This document shows, in pieces, positions 25,061 to 35,004 of a stretch of 64,000 nucleotides of DNA. Location of the stretch: contig NZ_FZMZ01000003.1 in the NCBI RefSeq assembly GCF_900187325.1, positions 186,001 through 250,000 on the forward strand. Reading direction: 5' to 3'. The stretch is from Virgibacillus ndiopensis. GTDB lineage: Bacteria; Bacillota; Bacilli; Bacillales; Amphibacillaceae. A model generated the notes under the pieces. It saw nothing but the letters and a program-made list of their open reading frames with translations, made no database searches and was not told the DNA's origin. Positions within the stretch are counted from its first letter, which is position 1, and every line of letters starts with the position of its first letter. The position numbers and the translations under genes are program-made.

Positions 25061-25544
25061 CTCCTAACATAAAATTGGGTCTTTTATCATTTTTTATCGG
25101 CAAAAAATGCAAAATTTTTAAATATATGTGCCCAAATAAAAAAGCAAAGATCTTCAAAAAGCAAAGATCTTCAAAAAATTTGGTTAACTTGGTTGATGCT
25201 ACTAATAATGCTCCACCACGTATAGCGCTTGTATCCATGTACAGCTGAACAATTTCTTCTACTACCTTCTGAAAATCTTGCGTTGACTCTGCAAATCGTA
25301 CCTTTTGAAATAAATTGTAATTAGGATTTGAGCCCATTACCCGGTCCGACAATAAATCAGCCAATTTTCGTAGGACCACCTTCTGACTTCGCATGTTTCT
25401 CTTTACGATTTTCGTTAATTCGCCAACCAAAAATGTTTTTAAAGGGCTATCTTCATAGCTTGTATTATCAAGGGTTTGAAGATGTTTATACCGTTTATCT
25501 TTACTTTGTCCGTTTCCATCTACTTGAATAAGATAAAAAGACAA
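25038..25544 (-). pseudogene. Truncated DUF3900-like gene relic
   Basis: Residues 1-120 (SFYLIQVDGNG, KRYKHLQTLDN, SPLKTFLVGEL, SNPNYNLFQKVRFAES, DTSAIRGGALLVASTKLTKFFED) look like the N-terminal part of a larger Bacillus protein family that I recall as DUF3900. After FFED the frame degenerates into Phe/Leu-rich noise and runs into the chemoreceptor gene. The break coincides with a 17-bp tandem duplication at 25139-25172. The start is a TTG with no good ribosome binding site. I read it as a gene remnant. Confidence 0.6.
25139..25172. repeat. 17-bp tandem duplication inside the DUF3900-like relic
   Basis: AAAAAGCAAAGATCTTC occurs twice in direct succession. Seventeen is not a multiple of three, so gain of the second copy would shift the reading frame exactly where similarity ends. 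Confidence 0.8.
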
Positions 25545-25677
25545 ATACTGTATGTTAAGCCTACAAATATAAGACCTCCCCCATCAAGGTTTATTTCTCT
25601 ATCCCTAACGTTTATTTCCATACATGATAAATGTGAAATACGATTTAAGAGGGTAAAAGTTCCATAGCCTTGTTTAA

Positions 25678-25692
25678 TATTTTCTGAAAAAT
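25678..25692. promoter_or_regulatory. Candidate CodY box upstream of hom
   Basis: TATTTTCTGAAAAAT differs at two positions from the CodY consensus AATTTTCWGAAAATT and lies about 140 bp before the threonine operon, a common CodY target class. It is a single weak match. Confidence 0.35.
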
Positions 25693-25833
25693 TCATCTCT
25701 TTTGCAAACCCTTACATCAAATAATTCTAAAAATTCCTCACAAAACTATTGTTATTATTCACTTTTCGTGTTTATAATGTCTATTAACACAATACAAATG
25801 TATATTTAAAATGGACAATAATGAGGTGGGAAT

Positions 25834-27135
25834 GTGAAAAACAATGTTTCAATTGGTTTATTAGGATTAGGAGTAGTTGGTTCCGGGGTTATTAAGCTCA
25901 TTGAGAACAATCAAGAAGAACTTATTCATCAGGTAGGCTGTGATGTAGACATAAAACGTGTGTTGGTTCGTGATTTGGAGAAAACACGTCATGTCCAAAT
26001 AGATCAAACCCTTCTCACCACTGATTCAGATGATGTAGTTAAAAATCCAGAAATTGATGTTATTGTTGAAGTTATGGGTGGAACTGAGGAAGCACGTCAT
26101 TACATATTAGAAGCATTTAAAGCAAAAAAACACGTCATAACTGCGAATAAAGATTTAATTGCCCTGCATGGTCCAGAACTGCAAGAGGCAGCGTGCAGGA
26201 ACCAGTGTGACTTATTTTATGAGGCTAGTGTTGCGGGAGGAATTCCGATTTTACGTGGTCTAACAGATGGGCTTGTTTCAGATCGAATCCAACAAGTAAT
26301 GGGAATTGTAAACGGAACGACTAATTATATACTAACTAAAATGAATGAAGAAGGCGTTACATACGACGACGCCCTAAAAGAAGCTCAAGATCTTGGATTC
26401 GCAGAAGCTGATCCTACTGCGGATGTAGAAGGGCTAGACGCCGCAAGAAAAATGGCTATTCTTTCGCGGTTAGCTTTTTCAACAGATATAGAACTAGAGG
26501 ATGTGGAAGTTAATGGGATATCCAATCTTTCGTTAAGTGATTTGCAATATGGGAAACAGCTTGGTTACACGATGAAATTAATAGGTTTTGCTAATTGCCA
26601 TAATAAAAATGTAGAAGTGAGTGTACAACCAACATTTCTCGCAAATGAACACCCATTGGCAGCGGTCAAAAATGAATACAATGCTGTCTATGTAAACGGG
26701 GAAGCTGTTGGAGAAACAATGTTCTATGGACCTGGTGCAGGCAGTTTACCAACGGCAACAGCTGTAATGTCAGATGTCATCAACGTTATCAAAAATATGC
26801 GATTAGGTGTTAACGGAAGACAATTTATTAAGCCTCGTTTTAAGAGTGTTATAACCCCTTCTGACCAGCGTTTTGGGCAACATTATTTACGCTTAGATGT
26901 TAGGGATGAGGCTGGTGCTTTGTCTGCAATATCACATCTATTCAATGAAATGGATATAAGTTTTGAACGAGTTTTACAAATACCAAGTAGTAAAAGCAAC
27001 CTAGCCGAAATAATCTTTGTAACACATCAAACATCACTTGATAATTTTGAAAAGGCAATGTTTAAGCTTGAAAAATTGGATGTAGTGGAAAGTGTAAATA
27101 GCTCTTATCGAGTAGAAGGAGGTGTCGAAGAATGA
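25834..27135 (+). CDS. hom: Homoserine dehydrogenase
   Basis: 433 aa. The NAD(P)-binding start is [15 protein letters not shown]. The catalytic region has [36 protein letters not shown] and the [14 protein letters not shown] substrate motif (with Lys near residue 210). The ACT domain lies at about 350-430. It reduces aspartate semialdehyde to homoserine for threonine and methionine. The GTG start has GAGGTGGG 5-6 nt upstream. First gene of hom-thrC-thrB, overlapping thrC by 4 nt. Confidence 0.97.
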   Translation: MKNNVSIGLLGLGVVGSGVIKLIENNQEELIHQVGCDVDIKRVLVRDLEKTRHVQIDQTLLTTDSDDVVKNPEIDVIVEVMGGTEEARHYILEAFKAKKHVITANKDLIALHGPELQEAACRNQCDLFYEASVAGGIPILRGLTDGLVSDRIQQVMGIVNGTTNYILTKMNEEGVTYDDALKEAQDLGFAEADPTADVEGLDAARKMAILSRLAFSTDIELEDVEVNGISNLSLSDLQYGKQLGYTMKLIGFANCHNKNVEVSVQPTFLANEHPLAAVKNEYNAVYVNGEAVGETMFYGPGAGSLPTATAVMSDVINVIKNMRLGVNGRQFIKPRFKSVITPSDQRFGQHYLRLDVRDEAGALSAISHLFNEMDISFERVLQIPSSKSNLAEIIFVTHQTSLDNFEKAMFKLEKLDVVESVNSSYRVEGGVEE

Positions 27136-28193
27136 ATTGGCCTGGACTATTAAAACAATATAAGGAATTTTTACCGGTAACTGAAAAGACTCCTGCCCTT
27201 ACGCTTCATGAAGGGAATACACCGCTTATACCTTTTCCATATTTATCAAAGCAATTAGGTGTTGAACTATATGGAAAAGTGGAGGGTGTTAACCCAACTG
27301 GTTCGTTTAAAGACAGAGGGATGGTAATGGCCGTGGCTAAGGCAGCTGAAGAAGGAAGTACCTCAGTTATTTGCGCTTCAACTGGTAATACATCCGCTTC
27401 GGCTGCAGCATATGCAGCAAAAGCTAACATGCGGGCGATAATTGTCATTCCCAAAGGAAAGGTGGCGTTAGGAAAACTTGCACAAGCCATGATGTATGGA
27501 GCGGAGATTGTCGAAATCGATGGAAACTTTGATGATGCGCTAAAAATGGTGAAACGTGTAAGTGAAAATACATCTGTTACACTTGTTAATTCAGTAAATC
27601 CATTTCGATTAGAAGGACAAAAAACTGCAGCATTCGAGGTTTGTGAACAATTAGGTGAAGCTCCAGACATCCTTGCCATCCCAGTAGGTAACGCAGGAAA
27701 TATTAGTGCATACTGGAAGGGTTTCAAAGAATATCATACCAATAGACAAACAGGACTTCCGAAAATGTTCGGATTTGAAGCTGAAGGAGCGTCAGCCATA
27801 GTACAAAATAAAGTAATTTCTGATCCTGAAACAATTGCTACTGCTATTCGTATCGGAAATCCAGCAAGCTGGAAACTTGCCATTAACGCAAGAGATGAAT
27901 CTAATGGAAAAATTGATGCTGTAACAGACGATAAGATCATCTATGCCTTTAAACTTTTAGCACGAAAAGAAGGTATTTTTGCTGAACCTGGGTCATGCGC
28001 CTCGATCGCAGGTGTTCTACAGCAATGTAAGAACGGAACTATTAAACCTGGCAGTAAGGTTGTGGCCGTGTTAACCGGTAATGGCTTAAAAGATCCGCAG
28101 ACAGCAATTGAACAACTAAATATTGACCCTGTCTCCCTGCCAAATGACATTGATGCAGTAACTACCTATATTGAAGATGTGGTGAGGGCATGA
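27132..28193 (+). CDS. thrC: Threonine synthase
   Basis: 353 aa, the short Bacillus-type threonine synthase. The PLP lysine is in GSFKDRGM (Lys60); the phosphate-binding loop is [31 protein letters not shown] is the substrate loop. It converts O-phosphohomoserine to threonine. ATGA overlap with hom and again with thrB shows translational coupling. Confidence 0.97.
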   Translation: MNWPGLLKQYKEFLPVTEKTPALTLHEGNTPLIPFPYLSKQLGVELYGKVEGVNPTGSFKDRGMVMAVAKAAEEGSTSVICASTGNTSASAAAYAAKANMRAIIVIPKGKVALGKLAQAMMYGAEIVEIDGNFDDALKMVKRVSENTSVTLVNSVNPFRLEGQKTAAFEVCEQLGEAPDILAIPVGNAGNISAYWKGFKEYHTNRQTGLPKMFGFEAEGASAIVQNKVISDPETIATAIRIGNPASWKLAINARDESNGKIDAVTDDKIIYAFKLLARKEGIFAEPGSCASIAGVLQQCKNGTIKPGSKVVAVLTGNGLKDPQTAIEQLNIDPVSLPNDIDAVTTYIEDVVRA

Positions 28194-29092
28194 AAGCTTT
28201 TAGCCTATCCCTTCCAGCTAGCTCCGCAAACATTGGGCCAGGCTTTGATTCGGTAGGAATAGCCTTGAATCGTTATTTAACATTGGAAGTAACTAAGAAT
28301 AATAAATGGGAGTTTGAGCACCACTCCTATTTACTACCATCTTTCTCCGATTTTAAAGACCATTTTATTTATCAAATTGCTAGGCGTGTTGCAAAAAAGC
28401 ACAATAAGTCACTCCCAACATGTAAGGTGAAAATTGATAGCGAGATTCCGTTAGCACGGGGACTTGGCAGTAGTGCTTCAGCAGTTATGGCTGGAATTGA
28501 ACTAGCAAATCAGTTATGTAATCTTTCTTTATCTCCCGAAGAAAAACTTAACTACGGTACCGATATCGAGGGGCATCCTGATAATGTAGCAGCCGTTCTA
28601 TTCGGGGGATTTGTCATCACTGTTAAAACACTTGATGAGGATATTGACTATTTTCGATTACCCGCATTAAATCTAGATGTTGTCGTGTACATACCTACGT
28701 TTGAACTAAAGACAGAGGATGCTCGAAAAGTACTTCCAAAAAGTTTCCCGCGTAAAGATGCAGCCACTGCCAGCGGGATAAGTAATCTTGTCATGGCTTC
28801 CCTTATTTCAGGAGATTTTGATTTAGCAGGAAAGATGATGGAACGAGATTTATTTCATGAGCCTTATAGGGCAGAGCTTATACCGAATTACCATCTCATT
28901 AAACAAACAGCAAAAAAATCCGGAGCATATGGTACGGTGATTAGTGGAGCTGGACCAACAATGATTTCCTTTGTACCTAAAGGAGATGGGGAAAATATTG
29001 CTAACCAAATGAAAACACTGCTCCCTGCTTATCAGGTCGAAGCATTATTGATTGATTTTAAAGGTATTCAGGTTAAATTAGCTGCCGAATGA
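28190..29092 (+). CDS. thrB: Homoserine kinase
   Basis: 300 aa GHMP kinase. [18 protein letters not shown] is motif 1, [17 protein letters not shown] is the ATP loop (motif 2), and [17 protein letters not shown] is motif 3. It phosphorylates homoserine with ATP for ThrC. Last gene of the operon. The stop codon lies within a hairpin that may terminate transcription. Confidence 0.97.
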   Translation: MKAFSLSLPASSANIGPGFDSVGIALNRYLTLEVTKNNKWEFEHHSYLLPSFSDFKDHFIYQIARRVAKKHNKSLPTCKVKIDSEIPLARGLGSSASAVMAGIELANQLCNLSLSPEEKLNYGTDIEGHPDNVAAVLFGGFVITVKTLDEDIDYFRLPALNLDVVVYIPTFELKTEDARKVLPKSFPRKDAATASGISNLVMASLISGDFDLAGKMMERDLFHEPYRAELIPNYHLIKQTAKKSGAYGTVISGAGPTMISFVPKGDGENIANQMKTLLPAYQVEALLIDFKGIQVKLAAE

Positions 29093-29110
29093 ACGGCAGC
29101 TATGTTCTTT
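29081..29110. terminator. Hairpin at the thrB / DUF4064 convergence
   Basis: GCTGCCG and CGGCAGC pair across the thrB stop and are followed by TATGTTCTTTT. On the other strand the same stem follows the DUF4064 gene. Confidence 0.6.
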
Positions 29111-29509
29111 TCAAAACTGGACATCCCTTTCCGTCTTTTTCACAAAACACATAATGCCAGCAACCAAATATAGCAAAGATTGAAACGCGCCTATCGTAAA
29201 TAAGAACCAACTACTTATTACCCCAGCAGCAATGAATAAGAATCCAGCTAATTTTGCATTCTTTTTAACTTTAACAACAGCAATTAAACCGAAAATAAAT
29301 GTAACCAAGGAACTAATAATCGGAATCCACAGTAATTGTGCAAATACAAATAAGAAATTATTTATAAATTCGAATTGTGTCGAGATAGGATCTATAATCC
29401 AATCAATACTGCTCGTAACGATTACCAATAAAACTAATGCAAATATTGCTATTAATGCATCCATGGCTATTCCGATAATACCTAAGACCCTTTCAACGGT
29501 ACGGTTCAT
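29111..29509 (-). CDS. DUF4064-like membrane protein
   Basis: 132 aa with four membrane helices (about 8-32, 48-76, 84-102, 104-123). The start MNRTVERVLGIIGI and the general layout match the DUF4064 family of small Firmicute membrane proteins. The function is unknown. Single gene facing thrB. Confidence 0.7.
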   Translation of the reverse strand: MNRTVERVLGIIGIAMDALIAIFALVLLVIVTSSIDWIIDPISTQFEFINNFLFVFAQLLWIPIISSLVTFIFGLIAVVKVKKNAKLAGFLFIAAGVISSWFLFTIGAFQSLLYLVAGIMCFVKKTERDVQF

Positions 29510-29620
29510 TCCTTATCCTCCTATATTTTATTTATTTCTATTATATGATTTATCACATACAATATTGAAAAAATCCACTTTAGGTAAGCACCAAAAAACG
29601 GAAACTCTCTTTCTACATTT

Positions 29621-30062
29621 AAGCTCTTATTACATAGTTTGTTGCTGTTTATTATAGGAACTGCGACGTAGCACAAAATCATATTTGATACGCTGCGACC
29701 GCTACGGGAAAAATACTACGCTTTCCACGGAATTGCACTGAGCTTTCCCGTAGGTGTCTCTGTTGTATATTTCCATCGCTGGTGTTGTGCTTTTTTAATA
29801 CAATTGCATTGATGAGAAATAGAATACCATATATTTTCTTACAAGTAGCCCGTATACACCTAGACTCTTGGAGGATGAGTGGCATCGGTGAGACCCCCGA
29901 GTGCATAGCACGAGGAGGCTCTCCAGTCGTCCCCCGGAAAGCGGGAGTGTATACGGGCTACGAGTCAGAAAGTAATAAAGAATGCTAAATCAACACAGCA
30001 TTTACGTCTCATTTATATCAACTTTTTAATAACAAAAAGCAACAATCTTCTTAAAAACATCC
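29621..30062. repeat. Dispersed intergenic repeat, composite copy C
   Basis: At 442 bp this is the longest copy. The outer ends are the family's terminal inverted repeats (left AGCTCTTATTACATAGTTTG..., right ...CAACTTTTTAATAACAAAAAG, CAACAATC). Inside are two cores: one near 29690-29760 with CGCTACGGGAAAAATACTAC, and one near 29850-29960 with CCCGTATACACC, GGTGAGACCCCCGAGTGC, CACGAGGAGGCTC and GGAAAGCGGGAGTGTATACG. It lies immediately after the methyltransferase stop. Confidence 0.8.
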
Positions 30063-30067
30063 TAGAG

Positions 30068-31264
30068 TTATTTAAATTTCTTCACAATTACAACCTTCAG
30101 ATAGTCACCTTGAGGAAAGTTAGGTTGCGTGCGAAAATCTACTGGCAACGTGTATTCCTCTAGCACTTTATATGGTACATTCATCTCGCGAAATGCCTTG
30201 TTAACAAACCCCTTAAACTTCTTCATTCCAAAAGTTGCATTATTTGTAGAGGCAACAATAACACCATTCTTCTCTGTGATTTCAATTGTATTTTTTAACA
30301 GTGCCGGATAATCTTTAGCCGTACTAAATATATGCTTTTTCGAACGTGCGAAGCTTGGTGGGTCAAGAACAACCAAATCAAACTTTAAGTTCTTACGTTT
30401 GGCATATTTGAAGTAGTCAAAAACATCCATCACAATAATATCCTGTTGTTCAAAATCAATACCATTTACACTAAACTGTTCGATTGTCTTAGCCTTACTT
30501 CGTTTGGCAAGGTCAACACTTGTCGTTTTTGTTGCACCACCAACAGCTGCAGCTATTGAAAATGCACCAGTATAAGAAAAAGTATTTAATACGTTTTTCC
30601 CATTCGCATATTTGTCCCGAATCGCCTTTCTTACATCACGTTGATCAAGAAAAATCCCCACCATTGCTCCATCATTTAAGTAAACAGCATACTTCATTCC
30701 ATTTTCCTTTACGATAATAGGGAATTCACCACGCCCACCTTTTACAAAATCATCGTCATCAATGTACTTGCCTTTTATATTAAAACGCTTCTTTTGATAA
30801 ATCCCCTTATATTCACCTAGCTCATCCAAGGCACGAATGATATGTTCTTTGAATGAATAAATACCTTCACTATACCAGTTAATTAAATAAAAACCGTCGA
30901 AGTAATCAATCGTAAGACCACCGATTCCATCCCCTTCACCATTAAAAATGCGAAAGGCATTCGTATTTGGATCTGTATAGAAAGATTTTCTCTTCTTCAA
31001 AGCCACTTCAATCTTCTCTTTAAAAAACCCAAAATCAATTGGTTCGTCTTTCTTGTGTGTCAACACCCAGCCAATTCCTTTATTTTGCTTTCCGTAGTAT
31101 CCTTTTGCAATAAATTGAAGGTTATTGTCCATTAAATGAACGATAGCGCCCTCATTTATTAACACATTCGTGTTTTTAATTGAATCCTTATTGATCAATG
31201 GATACCCATGCTTATAGTTTTTTATCTCATTCGTGTTTACATGTAAGCCGATTACGTTCGTCAT
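30068..31264 (-). CDS. RlmI-like class I SAM-dependent rRNA methyltransferase
   Basis: 398 aa from the ATG at 31264, which has AAGGA 7 nt upstream. A longer start at 31333 overlaps the upstream stop (ATGA) but has a poorer site. An N-terminal PUA-like region (1-75) is followed by an EEHEE region and a Rossmann methyltransferase: DQRDVRKAI, LNTFSYTGAFSIAAAVGGA (SAM loop, near residue 225), SVDLAKRSK, and VLDPPSFARSK (catalytic DPP motif). This layout is that of COG1092 enzymes such as E. coli RlmI, which makes m5C in 23S rRNA; the exact target here is not known. Third gene after GntR and DUF1648. Confidence 0.85.
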   Translation of the reverse strand: MTNVIGLHVNTNEIKNYKHGYPLINKDSIKNTNVLINEGAIVHLMDNNLQFIAKGYYGKQNKGIGWVLTHKKDEPIDFGFFKEKIEVALKKRKSFYTDPNTNAFRIFNGEGDGIGGLTIDYFDGFYLINWYSEGIYSFKEHIIRALDELGEYKGIYQKKRFNIKGKYIDDDDFVKGGRGEFPIIVKENGMKYAVYLNDGAMVGIFLDQRDVRKAIRDKYANGKNVLNTFSYTGAFSIAAAVGGATKTTSVDLAKRSKAKTIEQFSVNGIDFEQQDIIVMDVFDYFKYAKRKNLKFDLVVLDPPSFARSKKHIFSTAKDYPALLKNTIEITEKNGVIVASTNNATFGMKKFKGFVNKAFREMNVPYKVLEEYTLPVDFRTQPNFPQGDYLKVVIVKKFK

Positions 31265-31329
31265 AATTTCATCCTTATCTACCATTTTCCCCATTATCGC
31301 ATGCTTATGGAAAAAGTGAAAGGTTATGG

Positions 31330-32439
31330 TCATGCCCCTAACAATAGTGGAATTCCAACCGCCAATCCAATAATGACTAGAAACATAATCCACGCTAACG
31401 GTCGGGCTAAATTAATTGTCCAACCAATCCCAAAACGTTTTTCCAAAAATAACGCAGGATCATTTTTATTAAAATAAAACTGCCCTAGCTTCCAATAGCG
31501 ATCATCGTCACGGTCAATGATAGTTCCGTTTTCCCCCGCACTTGTCTTTAACCTGCTTCCCCCTTGCCCAGTTGTGAAGGAAAGAATAATAGCTCCAATT
31601 GTTAATCCGATACTAAGGATTAGTGGAAAAGTCGTTAATAATTGTTGATTTATCGGATAAATATAGGACAGTTGAATGAATGAGAAAAGCAAAGTAACTG
31701 CAATGCCTGTAACAATAATATACGCAGACCATCTTCTTCTGAAAATCACATTCTTACGCATTGATTCTTTAGGGTTTTCAGCGCTCACCTGTTGCTTTGC
31801 CTTTGCAATCATTGTATTAATAAACAGGAATAGTAACGTTAAATAGACTTGCATAATTGGCATCATTAAAACGGTCTGGTATGACTTATCCGTCCAGTTT
31901 GTAACATTACCATCAAAATCATATTGCATCGGTATTCTTTTAGGGATTTGATTATAATTTAGAAATGTAATTACCATTGTCACGATTGCAACAACAAACG
32001 GTACAATAAACCACAGATTGGAATGATTCAATTTTTGATCACGAAAGCTCGTATTAATGACAACAAGCTGTGATTTTTGTTCAGACCAATTCTTTTCTTG
32101 TTTTATTTTTTTCATGTTACGGTGAAACACTATATATACAATAAAACTAAAAATAATATATGCGCCAATCAATATCCCAAACTGGATACTCATCATTTCT
32201 TCATCATTCCTAAAGGATGAAGACAGTAAAAAAAAGACCACAATCACTAAAAGACTCAGAATCCCTGTAACTAAAACATACTGCTTACGCATTCCTTTTA
32301 GTTCCGGACTAATGTAGACTTCCTCTGGAATGGTGACTCCAAAGCTTTCTGTCCTTCTAGTCAAATAAGGAATAAACATTAATGAAATGAAGACTGGAAC
32401 CATAATTGCAATTAACAAAAGAATATTCAACGAACCCAT
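31330..32439 (-). CDS. DUF1648-type multi-spanning membrane protein
   Basis: 369 aa with about eight membrane helices. The DUF1648 motif is in the middle (NQIPKRIPMQYDFDGNVTNWTDKS). The C-terminal half has DDDRYWKLGQFYFNKNDPALFLEKRFGIGWTIN, typical of Bacillus proteins paired with YtrA-type regulators. SdpI-like immunity proteins share DUF1648, so a role in envelope stress or bacteriocin defence is possible but not shown. It starts at the base after the GntR stop codon. Confidence 0.78.
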   Translation of the reverse strand: MGSLNILLLIAIMVPVFISLMFIPYLTRRTESFGVTIPEEVYISPELKGMRKQYVLVTGILSLLVIVVFFLLSSSFRNDEEMMSIQFGILIGAYIIFSFIVYIVFHRNMKKIKQEKNWSEQKSQLVVINTSFRDQKLNHSNLWFIVPFVVAIVTMVITFLNYNQIPKRIPMQYDFDGNVTNWTDKSYQTVLMMPIMQVYLTLLFLFINTMIAKAKQQVSAENPKESMRKNVIFRRRWSAYIIVTGIAVTLLFSFIQLSYIYPINQQLLTTFPLILSIGLTIGAIILSFTTGQGGSRLKTSAGENGTIIDRDDDRYWKLGQFYFNKNDPALFLEKRFGIGWTINLARPLAWIMFLVIIGLAVGIPLLLGA

Positions 32440-32826
32440 TTATTTCTCCTCCTTGAATTCTTGAAATAATTGACTACAGAGCCCAACAAATTCCTCTTCA
32501 CTAACTCCACGACATACAGATTCAGCAATTAACGGATGTAACGTATTTTTCAACTGCAATCGATAACTTTTGTCAGCTTGAGGTACACCTTCCGGATTAA
32601 CTACCACACCCTTTTGCCTGTGAATTAAAATAAATCCTTCTTGCTTTAGTTGCTGATATGCCTTATTTACAGTGTGAAGATTAATTCCAATATCTGCTGC
32701 CATTGATCTTACTGAAGGCAAACCTTCGCCAGGTTTTAACTCTCTTTTGGCAATACCAGCAATAACTTGATGTTTTAATTGTGTATAAATTGGTTCCTTG
32801 GATTCAAAGTCTAGATTTATATACAC
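32440..32826 (-). CDS. GntR family regulator, YtrA subfamily
   Basis: 128 aa. The winged helix (about 10-75: EPIYTQLKHQVIAGIAKRELKPGEGLPSVRSMAADIGINLHT) is followed by a short helical dimerisation tail and no ligand domain, the YtrA layout. It is first gene of an operon with the DUF1648 protein and a methyltransferase. A perfect 16-bp-arm palindrome overlaps its promoter, so it is almost certainly autoregulated. Confidence 0.9.
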   Translation of the reverse strand: MYINLDFESKEPIYTQLKHQVIAGIAKRELKPGEGLPSVRSMAADIGINLHTVNKAYQQLKQEGFILIHRQKGVVVNPEGVPQADKSYRLQLKNTLHPLIAESVCRGVSEEEFVGLCSQLFQEFKEEK

Positions 32827-32853
32827 ATCGACGCCATCCTTTCTGCACAGTCA

Positions 32854-32903
32854 TGTAATAACTGTTATATTTATAGTATAACAGTTATTACATATTGTCA
32901 ACC
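32854..32903 (-). promoter_or_regulatory. GntR promoter with 39-bp perfect palindromic operator
   Basis: TGTAATAACTGTTATA and TATAACAGTTATTACA are perfect 16-bp arms around a 7-bp centre (32854-32892). On the minus strand TTGACA, 17 bp, TACTAT form the promoter and the palindrome covers the spacer and -10. YtrA-type regulators use long operators of this kind. Confidence 0.85.
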
Positions 32904-33006
32904 AAATCATACACAATAAATAATTAAGTACCCGCTCGTTCACTTGTATATCCTTCTATATGGTAGTACTATTGTATTCGTAACTTCAGATGAAAGGCGT
33001 CATAGA

Positions 33007-34179
33007 ATGGATAAACGCGTATATTTTTTAATGATTGTCTCGTTTGTGGTCGGGATGGTCGAATTGATTATAGGTGGATTATTAGATTTAATAGCGAAAG
33101 ATTTGCATGTCAGCCTTGGTCAGGTTGGCCTTTTAATAACGATTTTTTCATTTATTTTTGCAATTGCTTCACCAATTTTATTAATTCTAACTGCTAACGT
33201 AGAACGGAAGCGATTGACTTTAATTTCTTTACTCATATTTTTACTGGGGAACATCGTAACGGTTTTCAGCCCTACTTACAGCATACTGTTTACCGGACGT
33301 GTCATCTCTGCCTTGAGTGGCGCACTCCTAATTATTTTATGTTTGACAATAGCCCCAACTATTGTGGATCACAAATATCGTGGACGGGCTATCGGAATCG
33401 TCTCCATGGGTGTTAGTGCATCACTCGTATTAGGGGTTCCAATTGGGTTAACATTAGGTAATGCCTTCAGCTGGAGAGCTCCCTTTGTACTTATCACATT
33501 GTTAACGATGCTCTCCATTATCGGCGTGTATTTTTTAATGGATAGAGTCGAACCAATACCATCCATTCCAATCAAGAAACAACTGGCAACATTAAAAGAC
33601 CGAAAAATACTTTTCGCTCAAGCAACAACGTTTCTATTTATAGCAGGACATACAACACTATATGCATATTTAACACCTTATTTAAAAACCGTATTAGGAC
33701 TTGAAGGAAATTGGGTAAGCATTATCTACCTTATTTTCGGTATTGCTGCGGTGAGTGGCGGAGGAATTGGTGGTACATTTGCAGATCTCTTTGGTACCAA
33801 GCGAACTATTCTTACATCTATCATTGTTTTTGCTGTGGCAATCTTTACAATCCCATACATAACTTCCGTATTAGCTGTATTTTTAGTTGTATTGGTTATT
33901 TGGGGTATGATGAGCTGGGCAATATCACCAGCAATGCAAAGCTATCTTATTGAAGCTTCCCCCGAAACCTCCGCTATTCAGCAAAGCCTTAATAATTCTT
34001 CACTTCATTTAGGGATAGCGATTGGTTCATTAATTGGTGGAGCAGTTATCGAACAAGCCTCCATCGAACAAAATGTAACTGTTGGTGGATTGCTGGTAAT
34101 TATCTCTCTTGGTACAGCACTTGTATCAATGTATAGGGTTAAATCCGCTACAAAAAGATATGGAAAAAGTCGAATATAG
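33007..34179 (+). CDS. MFS exporter, DHA1-like (paralog 2)
   Basis: 390 aa from the ATG at 33007 (GAAAGG about 10 nt upstream); an in-frame upstream ATG at 32944 lies in sequence unlike the paralog. It is co-linear along its whole length with the pump at 22240 (same MDKRVY start, same VLGVPIGLTLGNAF and SYLIEASPETS motifs), so the two arose by duplication. It lies about 180 bp from the divergent GntR gene and may share its operator, while paralog 1 sits by a TrmB-like regulator. Confidence 0.85.
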   Translation: MDKRVYFLMIVSFVVGMVELIIGGLLDLIAKDLHVSLGQVGLLITIFSFIFAIASPILLILTANVERKRLTLISLLIFLLGNIVTVFSPTYSILFTGRVISALSGALLIILCLTIAPTIVDHKYRGRAIGIVSMGVSASLVLGVPIGLTLGNAFSWRAPFVLITLLTMLSIIGVYFLMDRVEPIPSIPIKKQLATLKDRKILFAQATTFLFIAGHTTLYAYLTPYLKTVLGLEGNWVSIIYLIFGIAAVSGGGIGGTFADLFGTKRTILTSIIVFAVAIFTIPYITSVLAVFLVVLVIWGMMSWAISPAMQSYLIEASPETSAIQQSLNNSSLHLGIAIGSLIGGAVIEQASIEQNVTVGGLLVIISLGTALVSMYRVKSATKRYGKSRI

Positions 34180-34346
34180 TACAATGCCTTTTTTATTGTG
34201 CATCAATTGATATCAAGCATAGTACATACCAACGCGAACCTTTCAAAGGATAAATTGGTACTACAGGTAGCAAAACATATACTTCTAAATAGTTGCTTTG
34301 TTCAGGTAAATCAACTGTAAATGAAAAGGAAAGTATGTATTCAGAA

Positions 34347-34385
34347 AGCGCCCATTAGAATCTAAACCTAATGGGTGCTGTTTTT
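34347..34385 (+). terminator. Intrinsic terminator downstream of MFS paralog 2
   Basis: GCGCCCATTAG and CTAATGGGTGC pair and are followed by TGTTTTT. It is 170 bp after the stop; I see nothing else in 34180-34346. Confidence 0.75.
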
Positions 34386-34390
34386 AATTT

Positions 34391-34786
34391 AGGCTATTTT
34401 CTTGAAGAATGTTGCTTGTTCACATCCTGAATCTTATTAAAAAGTTGATATAAAATGCGACGTAATTTTGCGCTTAGCCAACTTCCAGAAATATACTTCG
34501 CTTTACGTTTACAGGCCATTCAATGAAATAACAATTGCTAAATAAGATCGCAATATACCACATCACTAGTCCGGGTGAGCGGAGGGTGGTGACTCCTGCT
34601 CAGAATAGCGCGTGTCCGAAGACCCCGCAGAGTGCTTTTCGAGGAGGCTGAGGCCGTGCCCATGGAAAGCATCCACCCATAGCGATCCCGGACGGAGGTC
34701 GAGCATTGGGCGTAATTATAGAAAGTATTCCATTAGTTATGTCGCATTTACTATAAATAGCAACAAACTATGTGAAAAATAGCCTT
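34391..34786. repeat. Dispersed intergenic repeat, copy D
   Basis: A 396-bp full copy. The left end is AGGCTATTTTCTTG, GAATGTTGCTTG, AGTTGATATAAAATGCGACG. The right end, GTCGCATTTACTATAAATAG, CAACAAAC, AAAAATAGCCTTA, is its imperfect inverse. The core has GACTCCTGCTC, GAAGACCCCGCAGAGTGC, CGAGGAGGCTGAGG and GGAAAGCATCCACC. There is no ORF. The rest of 34787-35004 holds only the presumed LytTR promoter. Confidence 0.85.
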
Positions 34787-35004
34787 AATTTAAATCCATC
34801 TATTACACTATGTTTCGTAAAATTCAACGATTGACACAAATTTGTACTTGTTCTCTCATCCATTGCTCCTATCCATTCATCATTGAATTTGACCTAATGA
34901 AAAATGCAAGTTACTTTTCCTCAACGACGTTTTAACGAATTCATAAAGACAAGGGGCTTAAAAAGAAATACAATACAAATACAAGGAGATGGAGGAGGTT
35001 ATAT

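Noticed and set aside
25545-25833. T-box or SAM riboswitch before hom
   Set aside because: No T-box sequence (GGGTGGNACC), no S-box elements and no terminator/antiterminator pair in this gap.
27206-27727. Minus-strand ORF of 173 codons inside thrC
   Set aside because: Antisense to a fully conserved enzyme gene; a shadow of its codon bias.
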